Below, piece by piece: positions 37,566 to 46,213 of a DNA stretch of 64,000 bases. The DNA is from Treponema_I sp045616125 (GTDB taxonomy: Bacteria > Spirochaetota > Spirochaetia > Treponematales > Treponemataceae): the NCBI GenBank assembly GCA_045616125.1, contig JAZLGC010000012.1, forward strand, positions 42,375 through 106,374, written 5' to 3'. Position 1 is the first letter of the stretch. Each line of letters starts with the position of its first letter. The notes beneath the pieces were generated by a model. That model worked only from the letters and a program-made list of their open reading frames with translations, made no database searches and was not told the DNA's origin. Position numbers and translations under genes: made by a program.

Positions 37566-38105
37566 ATGTCAAGAATTGGTAAACTGCCTGTTGCTGTTCC
37601 AGCAGGTGTAAAAGTTACTGTTAATGCTTCTGAAATCGTAGTTGAAGGAGCAAAAGGTAAACTGACTCAGGCTTACTCAGACCTGGTTAAAGTTGAAGTT
37701 AAAGACAACGAAGTTGTAGTTACTCCAACTGCAGAAACCAAAGCTGCAAATGCTGCTCACGGTCTGTACCGCCAGCTGATTCAGAACATGATTACTGGCG
37801 TTTCTGCCGGTTATTCAAAAGTTCTTCTGATCAATGGTGTAGGTTACCGTGCAGAAGTGCAGGGTAAACTGATTATCATGAGCCTTGGTTATTCATCAGA
37901 CTTCGTAGCCGTAATTCCTGAAGGTATTACCGTTACCGTTGAAGGTCAGAACAAAATGACCATTTCTGGTATCGATAAACAGCAGGTTGGTGAATTTGCA
38001 GCTGAGATTAGAAAGCTTCGTATGCCTGAACCTTATAAAGGAAAAGGTATCAAATACGAAACTGAAACTATCCGCCGCAAAGTCGGAAAATCAGGTGTTA
38101 AATAA
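37566..38105 (+). CDS. rplF: Ribosomal protein L6
   Basis: L6 lies near the sarcin-ricin loop. The 179-residue protein starts MSRIGKLPVAVPAGVKVTV and ends with MPEPYKGKGIKYETETIRRK, the family C-terminal signature. TAGGAG precedes the ATG, 12 bp after rpsH. Confidence 0.98.
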   Translation: MSRIGKLPVAVPAGVKVTVNASEIVVEGAKGKLTQAYSDLVKVEVKDNEVVVTPTAETKAANAAHGLYRQLIQNMITGVSAGYSKVLLINGVGYRAEVQGKLIIMSLGYSSDFVAVIPEGITVTVEGQNKMTISGIDKQQVGEFAAEIRKLRMPEPYKGKGIKYETETIRRKVGKSGVK

Positions 38106-38116
38106 GGGTGTCGCAT

Positions 38117-38479
38117 ATGTTTAAGAGACTTAATGATAAAGACAGAAAACGCCTTAAGAGAAAGGTTCATATCCGCAAGACTCTTCGCGGATCAGCAGCC
38201 CGCCCTCGCTTAACAGTTACCCGCAGCAATACTAATCTGTATATGCAGGCAATTGATGACGATGCTGGAGTTACTCTGGCTTCCATTTCTACACTTGAAA
38301 AAGAATTTGCTTCTCTGAAGCCAAATACTGAAGGTGCAGAAAAACTTGGTGAAGCAATGGGTAAACGCCTTGCTGAAAAGAATATTACTACAGTTGTTTT
38401 TGACCGCAACGGTTATCTGTATCACGGTGTAGTAAAAGCCCTGGCTGACGGTACTCGTAAAGCCGGTATCGTATTCTAA
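38117..38479 (+). CDS. rplR: Ribosomal protein L18
   Basis: L18 binds 5S rRNA. The 120-residue protein has KRKVHIRKTLRGSAARPRLTV and ends FDRNGYLYHGVVKALADGTR. The ATG at 38117 is preferred over an in-frame GTG at 38108 because AAGGG is then 8 nt upstream. Its stop overlaps an in-frame rpsE start candidate. Confidence 0.95.
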   Translation: MFKRLNDKDRKRLKRKVHIRKTLRGSAARPRLTVTRSNTNLYMQAIDDDAGVTLASISTLEKEFASLKPNTEGAEKLGEAMGKRLAEKNITTVVFDRNGYLYHGVVKALADGTRKAGIVF

Positions 38480-38490
38480 TGGAGAAAGCT

Positions 38491-39006
38491 ATGGAACACA
38501 CCAAGAAATTTGATGATCAGCCAAAAGAAAAAGAGTTCGTAGAGAAACTGGTAAAACTTAACAGAACTGCAAAAGTTGTTAAGGGTGGTCGCCGCTTCTC
38601 TTTCTCAGCTCTGACTGTAGTTGGTGACAAAAAAGGACGTGTTGGTTTTGGTTTTGGTAAAGCTAATGACGTAACAGAAGCAATTCGTAAGAGTACCGAT
38701 AAGGCAAAACGTAACCTTATCACTGTACCGCTGAAAAACGGTACTATACCTCACGAAATTCAGGCTCAGTACAAGAGCTCTTCTGTACTTCTGAAACCTG
38801 CATGTTCAGGTACTGGTATTATCGCTGGTGGTGCAGTTCGTGCTGTCCTCGAAGCAGCTGGTGCAACTGACATTATGTCTAAATCACTGGGATCAAACAC
38901 CTCAGTAAACGTTGTACGTGCTACCTTCGAAGCCTGCAAAGGTCTGATGGATGCAAAAACTGTTGCTAAAAATCGCGGTAAAAACCTGAATGATTTGTGG
39001 GGTTAA
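38491..39006 (+). CDS. rpsE: Ribosomal protein S5
   Basis: S5 helps decoding accuracy and mRNA unwinding. The 171-residue protein has the dsRNA-binding domain RRFSFSALTVVGDKKGRVGFG and the C-terminal domain with GGAVRAVLEAAGATDIMSKSLG. The ATG at 38491 has GGAG 6 nt upstream; ATG 38479, overlapping the rplR stop, is the alternative and adds four residues. Confidence 0.96.
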   Translation: MEHTKKFDDQPKEKEFVEKLVKLNRTAKVVKGGRRFSFSALTVVGDKKGRVGFGFGKANDVTEAIRKSTDKAKRNLITVPLKNGTIPHEIQAQYKSSSVLLKPACSGTGIIAGGAVRAVLEAAGATDIMSKSLGSNTSVNVVRATFEACKGLMDAKTVAKNRGKNLNDLWG

Positions 39007-39010
39007 TGAT

Positions 39011-39196
39011 ATGGCTAACAAAATCAAAGTAACCTTAGTTAAAAGCACAATCGGACAGAAACCCGAAAAACGTGCAACAGTACGTAGTCTTGGATTGAAA
39101 AAAATCAATTCAACAGTAGAACACGAAGCAAACCCAGCCATTCTCGGTATGGTTGCTGCCGTTTCACACCTTGTAAAAGTAGAGGAGATTAACTGA
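39011..39196 (+). CDS. rpmD: Ribosomal protein L30
   Basis: A 61-residue L30: KIKVTLVKSTIGQKPEKRA, then LGLKKINSTVEHEANPAILGM, the family core. Not all bacteria keep this gene. GTGGGG lies upstream in the end of rpsE. Its stop overlaps the rplO start (TGATG). Confidence 0.96.
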   Translation: MANKIKVTLVKSTIGQKPEKRATVRSLGLKKINSTVEHEANPAILGMVAAVSHLVKVEEIN

Positions 39197-39648
39197 TGTC
39201 AGAATTTAATCTTTCAGCTCCTTATGGTGCTACCCACAGCAAGAAACGCGTAGGTCGCGGTTCTTCTTCTGGTCTGGGTTCAACTGCAGGACGTGGTAAC
39301 AAAGGTCAGCAGTCACGCTCAGGCGGAAAAGTATACGTAGGTTTCGAAGGTGGACAGATGCCTTTGTACCGCCGTATTGCTCGCCGTGGTTTCTCAAACT
39401 ACTGGTTCAAGAAAGAGTACGAAATTGTTAACCTCGTTGATATCGAAACCCGCTTCAATGATGGCGAAACTGTAAACCGCGAATCTCTCGTTATGAAAGG
39501 TCTCGTAAAGAAACAGGAAGCTCTCATCAAAGTACTCGGTAACGGCGATTTGACAAAAAAACTCACTGTTGACGTTGACAAGGTATCTGCTTCTGCAAAA
39601 GAAAAGATCGAAAAAGTTGGCGGATCAGTAGTTGCTGCTGCTGAATAA
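39196..39648 (+). CDS. rplO: Ribosomal protein L15
   Basis: L15 is a late 50S assembly protein. The 150-residue protein contains KKRVGRGSSSGLGSTAGRGN and KGQQSRSGGKVYVGFEGGQ, then MPLYRRIARRGFSN. GAGGAG upstream and a one-base overlap with rpmD show coupling. secY follows after 18 bp. Confidence 0.97.
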   Translation: MSEFNLSAPYGATHSKKRVGRGSSSGLGSTAGRGNKGQQSRSGGKVYVGFEGGQMPLYRRIARRGFSNYWFKKEYEIVNLVDIETRFNDGETVNRESLVMKGLVKKQEALIKVLGNGDLTKKLTVDVDKVSASAKEKIEKVGGSVVAAAE

Positions 39649-39666
39649 GCATAAAGGTGAGAAAAA

Positions 39667-40986
39667 ATGGCAAATAATCCAATAGTTAACATGTTTAGAG
39701 TTGAAGAGCTGCGTAAACGCATCCTCTTTACTTTTGTAGTTCTGGCTGTATTCCGTCTGGGTAGTATTCTTACTATTCCTGGAATCAATCCTCAGGCACT
39801 GACTTCATACTTCTCAAGTATGACTCAGGGAAATGCTTTTGTTGATTACATGGATTTTTTTGCCGGTGGCGCATTCTCTAACTTTTCTGTGTTCATGTTG
39901 GGCGTAATGCCCTACATCTCAACACAGATTATTATGCAGCTTGCGTTAATTATTTTCCCTTCACTGAAAAGAATCGTTCAGGAAGATGGCGGACAGAAAA
40001 AGTTCAATATGTGGACTCGTGTTGGTACAGTATTTGTATGTATCCTCCAGTCTTGGGCTATGACCATGTACGCTTACTACATTCCTGGAGCAGTAATGAT
40101 TTCTTCTTCAATCCTGTTCAGATGTGTTTTCGTGTTAACTGTAACTACAGGTACCATGATTACCGTTTGGCTGGGTGAACAGATTACAGCTAGAGGTATC
40201 GGAAACGGTATCTCTATGCTGATTTTCGCAGGTATCGTTGCTCGTCTTCCTTCAGCTGTATGGGAACTGATTCGCATGGTGAAAGCCGGCGATATCAATG
40301 TTGTATTTGTTATCGTTGTAATCTTGATGTTTGTTGGAATTATTGCACTTGTTGTTTACGAACAGCAGGGTGAACGCAAAATTCCGATTCATTATGCTAA
40401 ACGCGTTGTCGGCAGAAAAATGTATGGTGGACAGTCTACCTACATTCCTTTCAAAATTAACCCATCTGGAGTAATTCCAGTTATCTTTGCTTCTTCGTTC
40501 CTGTCATTCCCTCTGCAGATTGCATCTTCAATGGGAAGAGATGTTCGTTGGCTGAGTAAAGTTGCTGCATTCCTTACTCCTACAGGATGGTGGTATAATA
40601 TTCTGCTTGTTTTGTTGATTGTATTCTTCGCATACTTCTACACACAGGTAACCCTGAACCCCACAGAAATCGCTAAGAATATTCGTGAAAACGGTGGTTC
40701 CATTCCCGGAATCAGAACTGACAAAACCGAGGAATATATGCAGAAGGTATTGAACCGGTTAATTCTTCCAGGTTCTCTGTACCTTGCAGTAATTGCTGTT
40801 CTTCCTACAATTATTCAGAACTTGTTTGGTTTCCCACAGTCAATTTCAATGTTGATGGGTGGTACCTCACTTTTGATTCTTGTTGGTGTTGATCTTGATA
40901 CCATGAGTCAGATTGAAGCACTTCTTAAGATGCATCATCACGACGGCCTGGTAAAAAAAGGTAAACTTCGTTCAAGAAATCTGTAG
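39667..40986 (+). CDS. secY: Preprotein translocase subunit SecY
   Basis: SecY is the channel of the inner-membrane translocase. The 439-residue protein has ten hydrophobic segments, with RLGSILTIPGINPQAL in the plug/TM1 area, GVMPYISTQIIMQL in TM2, ARGIGNGISMLIFAGI and NPTEIAKNIRENGGSIPGIR before the last spans. AAAGGTGAG is upstream. adk, map and infA, which often follow secY, are absent here. Confidence 0.98.
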   Translation: MANNPIVNMFRVEELRKRILFTFVVLAVFRLGSILTIPGINPQALTSYFSSMTQGNAFVDYMDFFAGGAFSNFSVFMLGVMPYISTQIIMQLALIIFPSLKRIVQEDGGQKKFNMWTRVGTVFVCILQSWAMTMYAYYIPGAVMISSSILFRCVFVLTVTTGTMITVWLGEQITARGIGNGISMLIFAGIVARLPSAVWELIRMVKAGDINVVFVIVVILMFVGIIALVVYEQQGERKIPIHYAKRVVGRKMYGGQSTYIPFKINPSGVIPVIFASSFLSFPLQIASSMGRDVRWLSKVAAFLTPTGWWYNILLVLLIVFFAYFYTQVTLNPTEIAKNIRENGGSIPGIRTDKTEEYMQKVLNRLILPGSLYLAVIAVLPTIIQNLFGFPQSISMLMGGTSLLILVGVDLDTMSQIEALLKMHHHDGLVKKGKLRSRNL

Positions 40987-41021
40987 TTTTTGCATAAACT
41001 AGGTAGAATAAGTTTCAAAAA

Positions 41022-41090
41022 TAGTGTTTAATGGGCGGATACTGAATTGTAACCATTGCGGTTTGCTAATATTCAGTATCCCAAACACTA
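41022..41090 (+). promoter_or_regulatory. Long hairpin leader of the alpha-type gene group
   Basis: TAGTGTTT (41022-41029) pairs with AAACACTA (41083-41090), and inside it GGATACTGAAT (41037-41047) pairs with ATTCAGTATCC (41071-41081), enclosing AACC/GGTT (41051-41063). The structure ends 2 bp before the AGGGGG binding site of rpmJ. In E. coli the alpha operon (rpsM-rpsK-rpsD-rpoA-rplQ) is repressed by S4 at a folded leader; this element occupies the matching place, and a similar role is inferred. Confidence 0.65.
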
Positions 41091-41104
41091 CTAGGGGGAT
41101 TCTT

Positions 41105-41218
41105 ATGAAAGTACGAACCAGTGTAAAACCCATTTGTGATAAGTGTAAGGTTATCAAAAGAAACGGCATTGTCCGCATTATTTGTTCTAACCCAAAGCAT
41201 AAGCAGAGACAGGGCTGA
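41105..41218 (+). CDS. rpmJ: Ribosomal protein L36
   Basis: A 37-residue L36 with the zinc set Cys-x2-Cys...Cys...His: MKVRTSVKPICDKCKVIKR and CSNPKHKQRQG. AGGGGG is 7 nt before the ATG. It follows secY directly and precedes rpsM, so it begins the alpha-type group. Confidence 0.97.
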   Translation: MKVRTSVKPICDKCKVIKRNGIVRIICSNPKHKQRQG

Positions 41219-41228
41219 GGAGTAGCAG

Positions 41229-41594
41229 ATGGCTCGAATTGCGGGAGTTGACCTCCCAAACAAACATGTCAATATCGCTTTGACATACATTTACGGTATC
41301 GGACGTTCTTCTGCTGATGAAATTTGTGAAAAAGCAAAGATTGATCCTAACCGTATGATGAATGACCTTTCTATCGATGAAATTGGTACTCTCCGTACCC
41401 TCATCGATAATGAGTACACTGTAGAAGGACGTCTTCGCAGTGAGATTGGTCTTAACATTAAACGCCTTATGGATATCGGCTGTTACCGGGGACTCCGGCA
41501 CAGAAAGGGACTGCCTGTTCGCGGACAGCGCACCCGTACCAATTCACGTACTCGCAAAGGTAAGAAAAAGACCGTTGCAGGTAAAAAGAAATAA
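41229..41594 (+). CDS. rpsM: Ribosomal protein S13
   Basis: S13 contacts P-site tRNA and forms bridge B1. The 121-residue protein starts MARIAGVDLPNKHVNIALTY and has GCYRGLRHRKGLPVRGQRTR and NSRTRKGKKKTV at the tail. GAGGAG is upstream, 10 bp after rpmJ. Confidence 0.98.
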   Translation: MARIAGVDLPNKHVNIALTYIYGIGRSSADEICEKAKIDPNRMMNDLSIDEIGTLRTLIDNEYTVEGRLRSEIGLNIKRLMDIGCYRGLRHRKGLPVRGQRTRTNSRTRKGKKKTVAGKKK

Positions 41595-41611
41595 GGTGGA
41601 GGTAAAGTAAC

Positions 41612-41992
41612 GTGGCAACCGTAAAAAAACGGAAGGAAAAGAAAAGCGTTTACGAAGGTAACGTTTATATTCAGGCAACCTTCAATAACACAATCGTAAC
41701 CATTACTGACCTTAAAGGTAATGCTCTTTCTTGGGCTTCTTCAGGTGGACTTGGATTCCGTGGTGCTAAAAAATCAACACCATTTGCTGCTCAGTCAGTA
41801 GCTGAAACTGCTGTACAGAAAGCAGTTGGTTATGGTCTCCGTGAAGTTCATGTATACGTTAAAGGTCCTGGTGTTGGCCGGGAATCAGCTGTTCGCTCTC
41901 TGGGCGCTCTGGGATTAAAAGTAAAATCAATTTCTGATGTTACTCCTATCCCACACAATGGATGCCGTCCAAGAAAGACCCGCCGCATGTAA
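41612..41992 (+). CDS. rpsK: Ribosomal protein S11
   Basis: S11 lines the mRNA exit. The 126-residue protein has YIQATFNNTIVTITDLKGNA and ends VTPIPHNGCRPRKTRRM. It starts with GTG, and GGTGGAGG lies upstream. Confidence 0.97.
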   Translation: MATVKKRKEKKSVYEGNVYIQATFNNTIVTITDLKGNALSWASSGGLGFRGAKKSTPFAAQSVAETAVQKAVGYGLREVHVYVKGPGVGRESAVRSLGALGLKVKSISDVTPIPHNGCRPRKTRRM

Positions 41993-42012
41993 GAGAGAGG
42001 AGATAGTAACGT

Positions 42013-42648
42013 ATGGCAAGATATACAGGTCCTGTTTGCAGACTTTGTAGAACTGAAGGAAAGAAAATGTTCCTGAAGGGTGATCGTTGCAAAAGCGATA
42101 AATGCCCTCTGAACAAAAAACGTGGTGCTCCTGGTAAAGATCCTAAAGCAAGAGCTGGAAAACGCAGTGAATATGGTCTGCAGCTCCGTGAAAAACAGGG
42201 ACTGAAGAGAAGATACTGTCTGCTTGAAAAACAGTTCTTCCTGACTTATGAAAAAGCTCAGCGCATGCCTGGTATTACCGGTGAAAACCTTATTAAACTT
42301 CTTGAAAGCCGCTTGGACAACGTAGTATTCAGAATGCACTTTGCTGTAAGCCGCAACCAGGCTCGTCAGCTGGTAACTCACGGTCATATTTTGGTAAATG
42401 GAAAAGCCGTAAATATTCCTAGCTACGAAGTAAAACCAGGTGATGTTATCGAAGTAAAAGAAAGCAGCAAAAAACTTACTGCTATTCTGGATGCTCTGAA
42501 AGAAGTATCTAAATCTGGTAACTATCCTTGGATTAACCTGGACATTGATGCTCAGAAAGGCACCTATGTTTCATACCCAGAACGCGCTGCAATTACTGAC
42601 CTTGCTGATGTAAAAGAACAGCTCGTTGTTGAGCTTTACTCTAAATAA
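42013..42648 (+). CDS. rpsD: Ribosomal protein S4, zinc type
   Basis: S4 is a primary 16S binder and the alpha-operon repressor in several bacteria. The 211-residue protein starts MARYTGPVCRLCRTEGKKMF and shows the zinc set CRLC...CKSDKC, then the S4 domain (LESRLDNVVFRMHFAVSRNQ, HGHILVNGKAVNIPSY). GAGAGGAG is upstream. It may act on the leader at 41022. Confidence 0.97.
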   Translation: MARYTGPVCRLCRTEGKKMFLKGDRCKSDKCPLNKKRGAPGKDPKARAGKRSEYGLQLREKQGLKRRYCLLEKQFFLTYEKAQRMPGITGENLIKLLESRLDNVVFRMHFAVSRNQARQLVTHGHILVNGKAVNIPSYEVKPGDVIEVKESSKKLTAILDALKEVSKSGNYPWINLDIDAQKGTYVSYPERAAITDLADVKEQLVVELYSK

Positions 42649-42657
42649 GGAGTCTAG

Positions 42658-43710
42658 ATGGCCCGGAAAAATCTGCTTAAAGGTTTTAAGAAGCCAAAAG
42701 GAATTAACTTTGAGCATCTTGAAACTAATCCAAACTATGGAAAGTTCACTGCTTACCCATTTGAAACAGGTTTTGGTACAACCGTAGGTAATACTCTTCG
42801 TCGTGTACTTCTGTCCTCAATTCAGGGTTATGCAATTACTTCAGTACGTATTACTTCGTACGATGTTGATGGCATCCAGCATGTAATTTCCAGCGAATTC
42901 GACACTATTCCTAATGTAGTTGAAGATACTCTGGAAATTCTGAATACAATGAAACGGATTCGTCTGCAGCTTCCAGAAGATGTAGAGCAGGAAACTTTCT
43001 TTTTTGAGTTTAAGGGCCCCGGTAAAGTAACCAGTTCTGATTTAGATCGTGGCGAACAGTTAACTGTAACAACTAAAGATTTGCATCTTTTCACCATGAT
43101 GGAAAATGCACATCTTGAGTTTGAAATTCAGGTTGACTTAGGTCGTGGATATGTACCTGCTGAAGTTAATGAACATTATGTTGACGTAGTTGGTACTATT
43201 CCAATGGACGCTATTTTTACTCCAATTCCAAAGGTAAAATATACTATTGAACCTTGTCGTGTTGGACAGCGCAACGACTATGATAAACTGGTACTGGAAA
43301 TCTGGACCGATGGTACAGTTTCTCCTGAAGATGCACTTGCAGAAGCAGCAAAAATTGCAAAAGATCACTTTTCAGTATTTGTTAACTTCAATGACAGTGA
43401 TATGACACACAGTGATGACATCAATGAAGGTGACGAAAGAATCCGTCAGTTGCTGAACACTCCTGTAGAAGAACTGGAACTTTCAGTTCGTTCATCTAAC
43501 TGTCTGAAAAATGCAAATATCCGCACCATTGGGGAACTTACAAAGAAGACTGAAGAAGATATTGCTAAAACACGCAATTTCGGAAAGAAGAGTCTGACTG
43601 AGATTAAAGAAAAACTCCAGGAATGGAATCTTAACTTAGGCATGACAGACTACAGTCACTTAAGAAATGCTGATAGTTTCTTAAAGAAGGAAGAATCTGA
43701 TGAATCATAA
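42658..43710 (+). CDS. rpoA: RNA polymerase alpha subunit
   Basis: The 350-residue alpha subunit has the N-terminal assembly domain (GFGTTVGNTLRRVLLSSI) and a C-terminal DNA-binding domain at ~residues 265-330 (LSVRSSNCLKNANIRTIGEL, FGKKSLTEIKEKL). AAGGAG is upstream. Its last 11 bases overlap rplQ, so L17 is translated by coupling. Confidence 0.98.
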   Translation: MARKNLLKGFKKPKGINFEHLETNPNYGKFTAYPFETGFGTTVGNTLRRVLLSSIQGYAITSVRITSYDVDGIQHVISSEFDTIPNVVEDTLEILNTMKRIRLQLPEDVEQETFFFEFKGPGKVTSSDLDRGEQLTVTTKDLHLFTMMENAHLEFEIQVDLGRGYVPAEVNEHYVDVVGTIPMDAIFTPIPKVKYTIEPCRVGQRNDYDKLVLEIWTDGTVSPEDALAEAAKIAKDHFSVFVNFNDSDMTHSDDINEGDERIRQLLNTPVEELELSVRSSNCLKNANIRTIGELTKKTEEDIAKTRNFGKKSLTEIKEKLQEWNLNLGMTDYSHLRNADSFLKKEESDES

Positions 43711-44278
43711 GATTGGTTTTAACCCGCTGTCGCGGACAACGGCTCATCGCCGTGCCATGTCTCGTAATATGGTTACTTCTCTCCTGAGATATGAACGTAT
43801 TACCACCACAAAGGCAAAAGCTCTTGAAGTAAGAAAAGCAGCTGAAAAGCTGATTACCAGAGCAAAAGAAGATACCGTACATAACCGCAGAATCGCTGCT
43901 AAATACATTCAGGATGAAATTGTATTAGCAAAGCTGTTCAAGGAAATCGGTCCTCGCATGAAGGACAGAAATGGTGGTTATACTCGTGTAATCAAACTGG
44001 GATTCCGCCAGGGTGATGCAGCTGATATGGTTATTCTTGAATTGGTTGATTATTCTTTGGATAATGCTGGAAAGGCTGATAAAAAAGCTGAAAAGAAAGC
44101 AGCTCCAAAAGCAAAAGCTCCTGCAAAGAAAACAGCTGAAAAAGCTGATAAACCTGCAGCAAAAAAAACAACCAAAAAAGCAGCTGATGGCGAAGCAAAA
44201 AAAGCTCCAGCAAAAAAATCAACTGCAAAAAAAGCAGAAGCTCCTAAAGAAGATGCTCCTGCTGAAACCGCTAACTAA
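43700..44278 (+). CDS. rplQ: Ribosomal protein L17 with Lys/Ala-rich tail
   Basis: Residues 1-116 are ordinary L17 (LSRTTAHRRAMSRNMVTSLL, RIAAKYIQDEIVLAKLFKE). Residues ~117-192 form a tail of Lys, Ala and Pro repeats such as KKAAPKAKAPAKKTAEKA, ending in an acidic patch. Such tails resemble histone-H1-like or other nucleic-acid-binding extensions and are uncommon in E. coli-type L17. AAGGAAG is inside the end of rpoA. The tail length could vary between strains. Confidence 0.96.
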   Translation: MNHKIGFNPLSRTTAHRRAMSRNMVTSLLRYERITTTKAKALEVRKAAEKLITRAKEDTVHNRRIAAKYIQDEIVLAKLFKEIGPRMKDRNGGYTRVIKLGFRQGDAADMVILELVDYSLDNAGKADKKAEKKAAPKAKAPAKKTAEKADKPAAKKTTKKAADGEAKKAPAKKSTAKKAEAPKEDAPAETAN

Positions 44279-44293
44279 GGTAAGGAGTAACGT

Positions 44294-44473
44294 ATGTCTA
44301 AAGCTCATCGTGGAAAAGGCATTCGCGAGCTTCCTGCTCACGGACGCGGAAAATGTGCAATCTGTGGTAAAGAAAACATTAAGACCCTTTACGAAACAGA
44401 AATTGATGGCAATAAAGCCAAAATTTGCAAATATTGCAATGCAGCTCTGAAAAATAAGAAAGCTGCTAACTAA
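44294..44473 (+). CDS. Small zinc-ribbon protein of unknown function
   Basis: A 59-residue basic protein with two CxxC pairs (CAICGKEN at 22-29 and CKYCNA at 46-51), so probably a zinc ribbon, preceded by a basic segment KAHRGKGIRELPAHGRGK and ending in Lys/Ala. TAAGGAG is 7 nt before the ATG and the gene lies 15 bp after rplQ and before the operon terminator, so it is co-expressed with ribosomal proteins. A ribosome- or polymerase-associated role fits, but I recognise no named family. Confidence 0.85.
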   Translation: MSKAHRGKGIRELPAHGRGKCAICGKENIKTLYETEIDGNKAKICKYCNAALKNKKAAN

Positions 44474-44517
44474 GCGATTTGCATAATTAAGTAAAGCATC
44501 AATCGATGTTATTACAC

Positions 44518-44561
44518 AGCCGCTCACGAACGGTTATCCGGGGTGGGGCGGCTTTATTTTT
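44518..44561 (+). terminator. Terminator of the ribosomal-protein block
   Basis: AGCCGCTC (44518-44525) and GGGCGGCT (44546-44553) form an 8-bp GC-rich stem (one G-U) with a 20-nt loop, followed by TTTATTTTTAT. It closes the long plus-strand block about 45 bp after the zinc-ribbon gene. The remaining ~145 bp to the next gene hold AT-rich DNA with a -10-like TATACT at 44668. Confidence 0.75.
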
Positions 44562-44706
44562 ATACGTTTAAGGCCAAAATTAGGCCCCTATTGAATTTGT
44601 TTACATGGAATAGTATAGATGATTACCTCTTGTTGTAACCTGATTCATAAGGCTTAAAAAAAAGTGCTATACTATTGGAAAATCTAAAGGAGACAGCAGA
44701 TTAACT

Positions 44707-46200
44707 TTGAAAGATATTGAAAACCTACGGCACACTATATTATTGAATCTGCTGGAATCTTTTGTCCGTATTTTCCCCATAGAATTTGATGAAGATGACT
44801 TTGTAAAATTTGCGTCCATTACTGGAGTTTCTTGTAAAAAGGATGAAGTTACAAGGTTCTTACAGGACAGTACGGTGGTTTTCAAAATGCCGGCCGGTAA
44901 ATACTTGAGCCGCGGAAAATTGTTTGAAAACCGATATTTCAGTATAAAACCTGATAAATTCGAAGTTGAAAATGGAATTTTGATTATTGGTGACCGTTGT
45001 ATCCCTTTTATGGATCCTTCAATGATTCCTGAAGGATTTATTTTCTTTCGTGGGAAAAAAGCACTTAACCGCAAGATTATGGAAATTCCAACGGGTATCG
45101 TATTGGATCATTATGCGTTGTATGGTGAAGAGTATGCCATCCAATACATTAATATGGATTCGTGCAATCGTGACATTAATCTTACAGGAATGGAATATTC
45201 ACTACCTCCGACACTAAAGCTTTCAGTTCTTGACGTTTCAGAGTTGATGAAGAAAAGTAAATTTAAACATGGAGACCGTTTTTTGCTTCAGGTTAAAAGC
45301 TTTCTGGAGGGTCATTTATCAATCGAACCCATTAGCGATCATCGGTTGAATCCTTTTCGGTCAACTCCATCGGAAGAGGCCCGGGAATTCTGGAATAAAC
45401 ATATGGAATTATGCCTTGCACAATCATTTGACTCTTTTGGACCATGCAGGTCTATTGATGAGCAATTAGCTTATGCGGTTTGGTTGGATAGTGAGGCGCT
45501 GACTTCTAAAGCTTGTGGTTCCATATCAGAGATGCTGAAAAAATCAGAGTTGATTAAAGTTACAGAATTTGGCGTTGAAAGTCGTTTGTGGTATTCTGAC
45601 CGGCCAATTTCAATAGTTCCCCCTCTATCAGAGGATGCAGATTCTGATGTAGAAAGGAAAGGAAGAAGTAAAATATCTTCTGAAATTGCTGAAGTTCCGG
45701 TAACTGATGTTGTGTTGCGGGTTTTTGTGCGGGATTCTTTGTGGATGCATGAAAATGATGACAGTAATATTTACAGCCGGCTGATAAAAAATGAGGAAAT
45801 GATTGAGTCGAAGCAGGCTGAATTCTTAAAGTTGCGTCTCAAAAAACACTATAGTATAATTAGTCAAAATTATAACCGTTTTGCTGATGCGAATATTGGT
45901 TCGGTTCGGCATACGGCTTTAATTCTGTATGCTCAACTGCTTGAATTCGTCTGCTATTTATCACAGTCAGGGGTTCCAGATGATGCATTGCCCCAACAGG
46001 ATTTGGTGATATTTTCTCAAATCTGGAGCCATGTATCGAAAATGGTTGAAGAATTTGAAAATCAGCTGGACCTTGATTCAAAAGATTGTTCAAATGCCAG
46101 TAAATCGATTGAAGGCATGAGTTACAGTGTAGCTGATGTTAGTCCCCGCCTTAGGAAGGCCGTTGAAGAATATAAAAAACAGGAATTCAGCATAATATAA
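44707..46200 (+). CDS. Unknown 497-residue protein
   Basis: The frame runs from a TTG start (AAAGGAG lies 14 nt upstream, a long spacing, so the start is uncertain) to 46200. No signal peptide, membrane span or familiar motif is seen; the protein is mixed alpha/beta with an acidic C-terminal helical third. A Ser/Asp/Arg-rich stretch near residues 305-325 looks like a linker between two halves. It is 13 bp from the PtsN-like gene and the two are probably co-transcribed. Codon usage differs from the ribosomal genes but not from other flanking genes. Confidence 0.8.
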   Translation: MKDIENLRHTILLNLLESFVRIFPIEFDEDDFVKFASITGVSCKKDEVTRFLQDSTVVFKMPAGKYLSRGKLFENRYFSIKPDKFEVENGILIIGDRCIPFMDPSMIPEGFIFFRGKKALNRKIMEIPTGIVLDHYALYGEEYAIQYINMDSCNRDINLTGMEYSLPPTLKLSVLDVSELMKKSKFKHGDRFLLQVKSFLEGHLSIEPISDHRLNPFRSTPSEEAREFWNKHMELCLAQSFDSFGPCRSIDEQLAYAVWLDSEALTSKACGSISEMLKKSELIKVTEFGVESRLWYSDRPISIVPPLSEDADSDVERKGRSKISSEIAEVPVTDVVLRVFVRDSLWMHENDDSNIYSRLIKNEEMIESKQAEFLKLRLKKHYSIISQNYNRFADANIGSVRHTALILYAQLLEFVCYLSQSGVPDDALPQQDLVIFSQIWSHVSKMVEEFENQLDLDSKDCSNASKSIEGMSYSVADVSPRLRKAVEEYKKQEFSII

Positions 46201-46213
46201 AAAGGTAAAGAAC

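Noticed and set aside
44013..44450. 145-codon frame overlapping rplQ and the zinc-ribbon gene
   Set aside because: It is the +1 frame of the Lys-rich L17 tail, giving Leu/Lys/Gln repeats; both real genes have binding sites and family or motif support.
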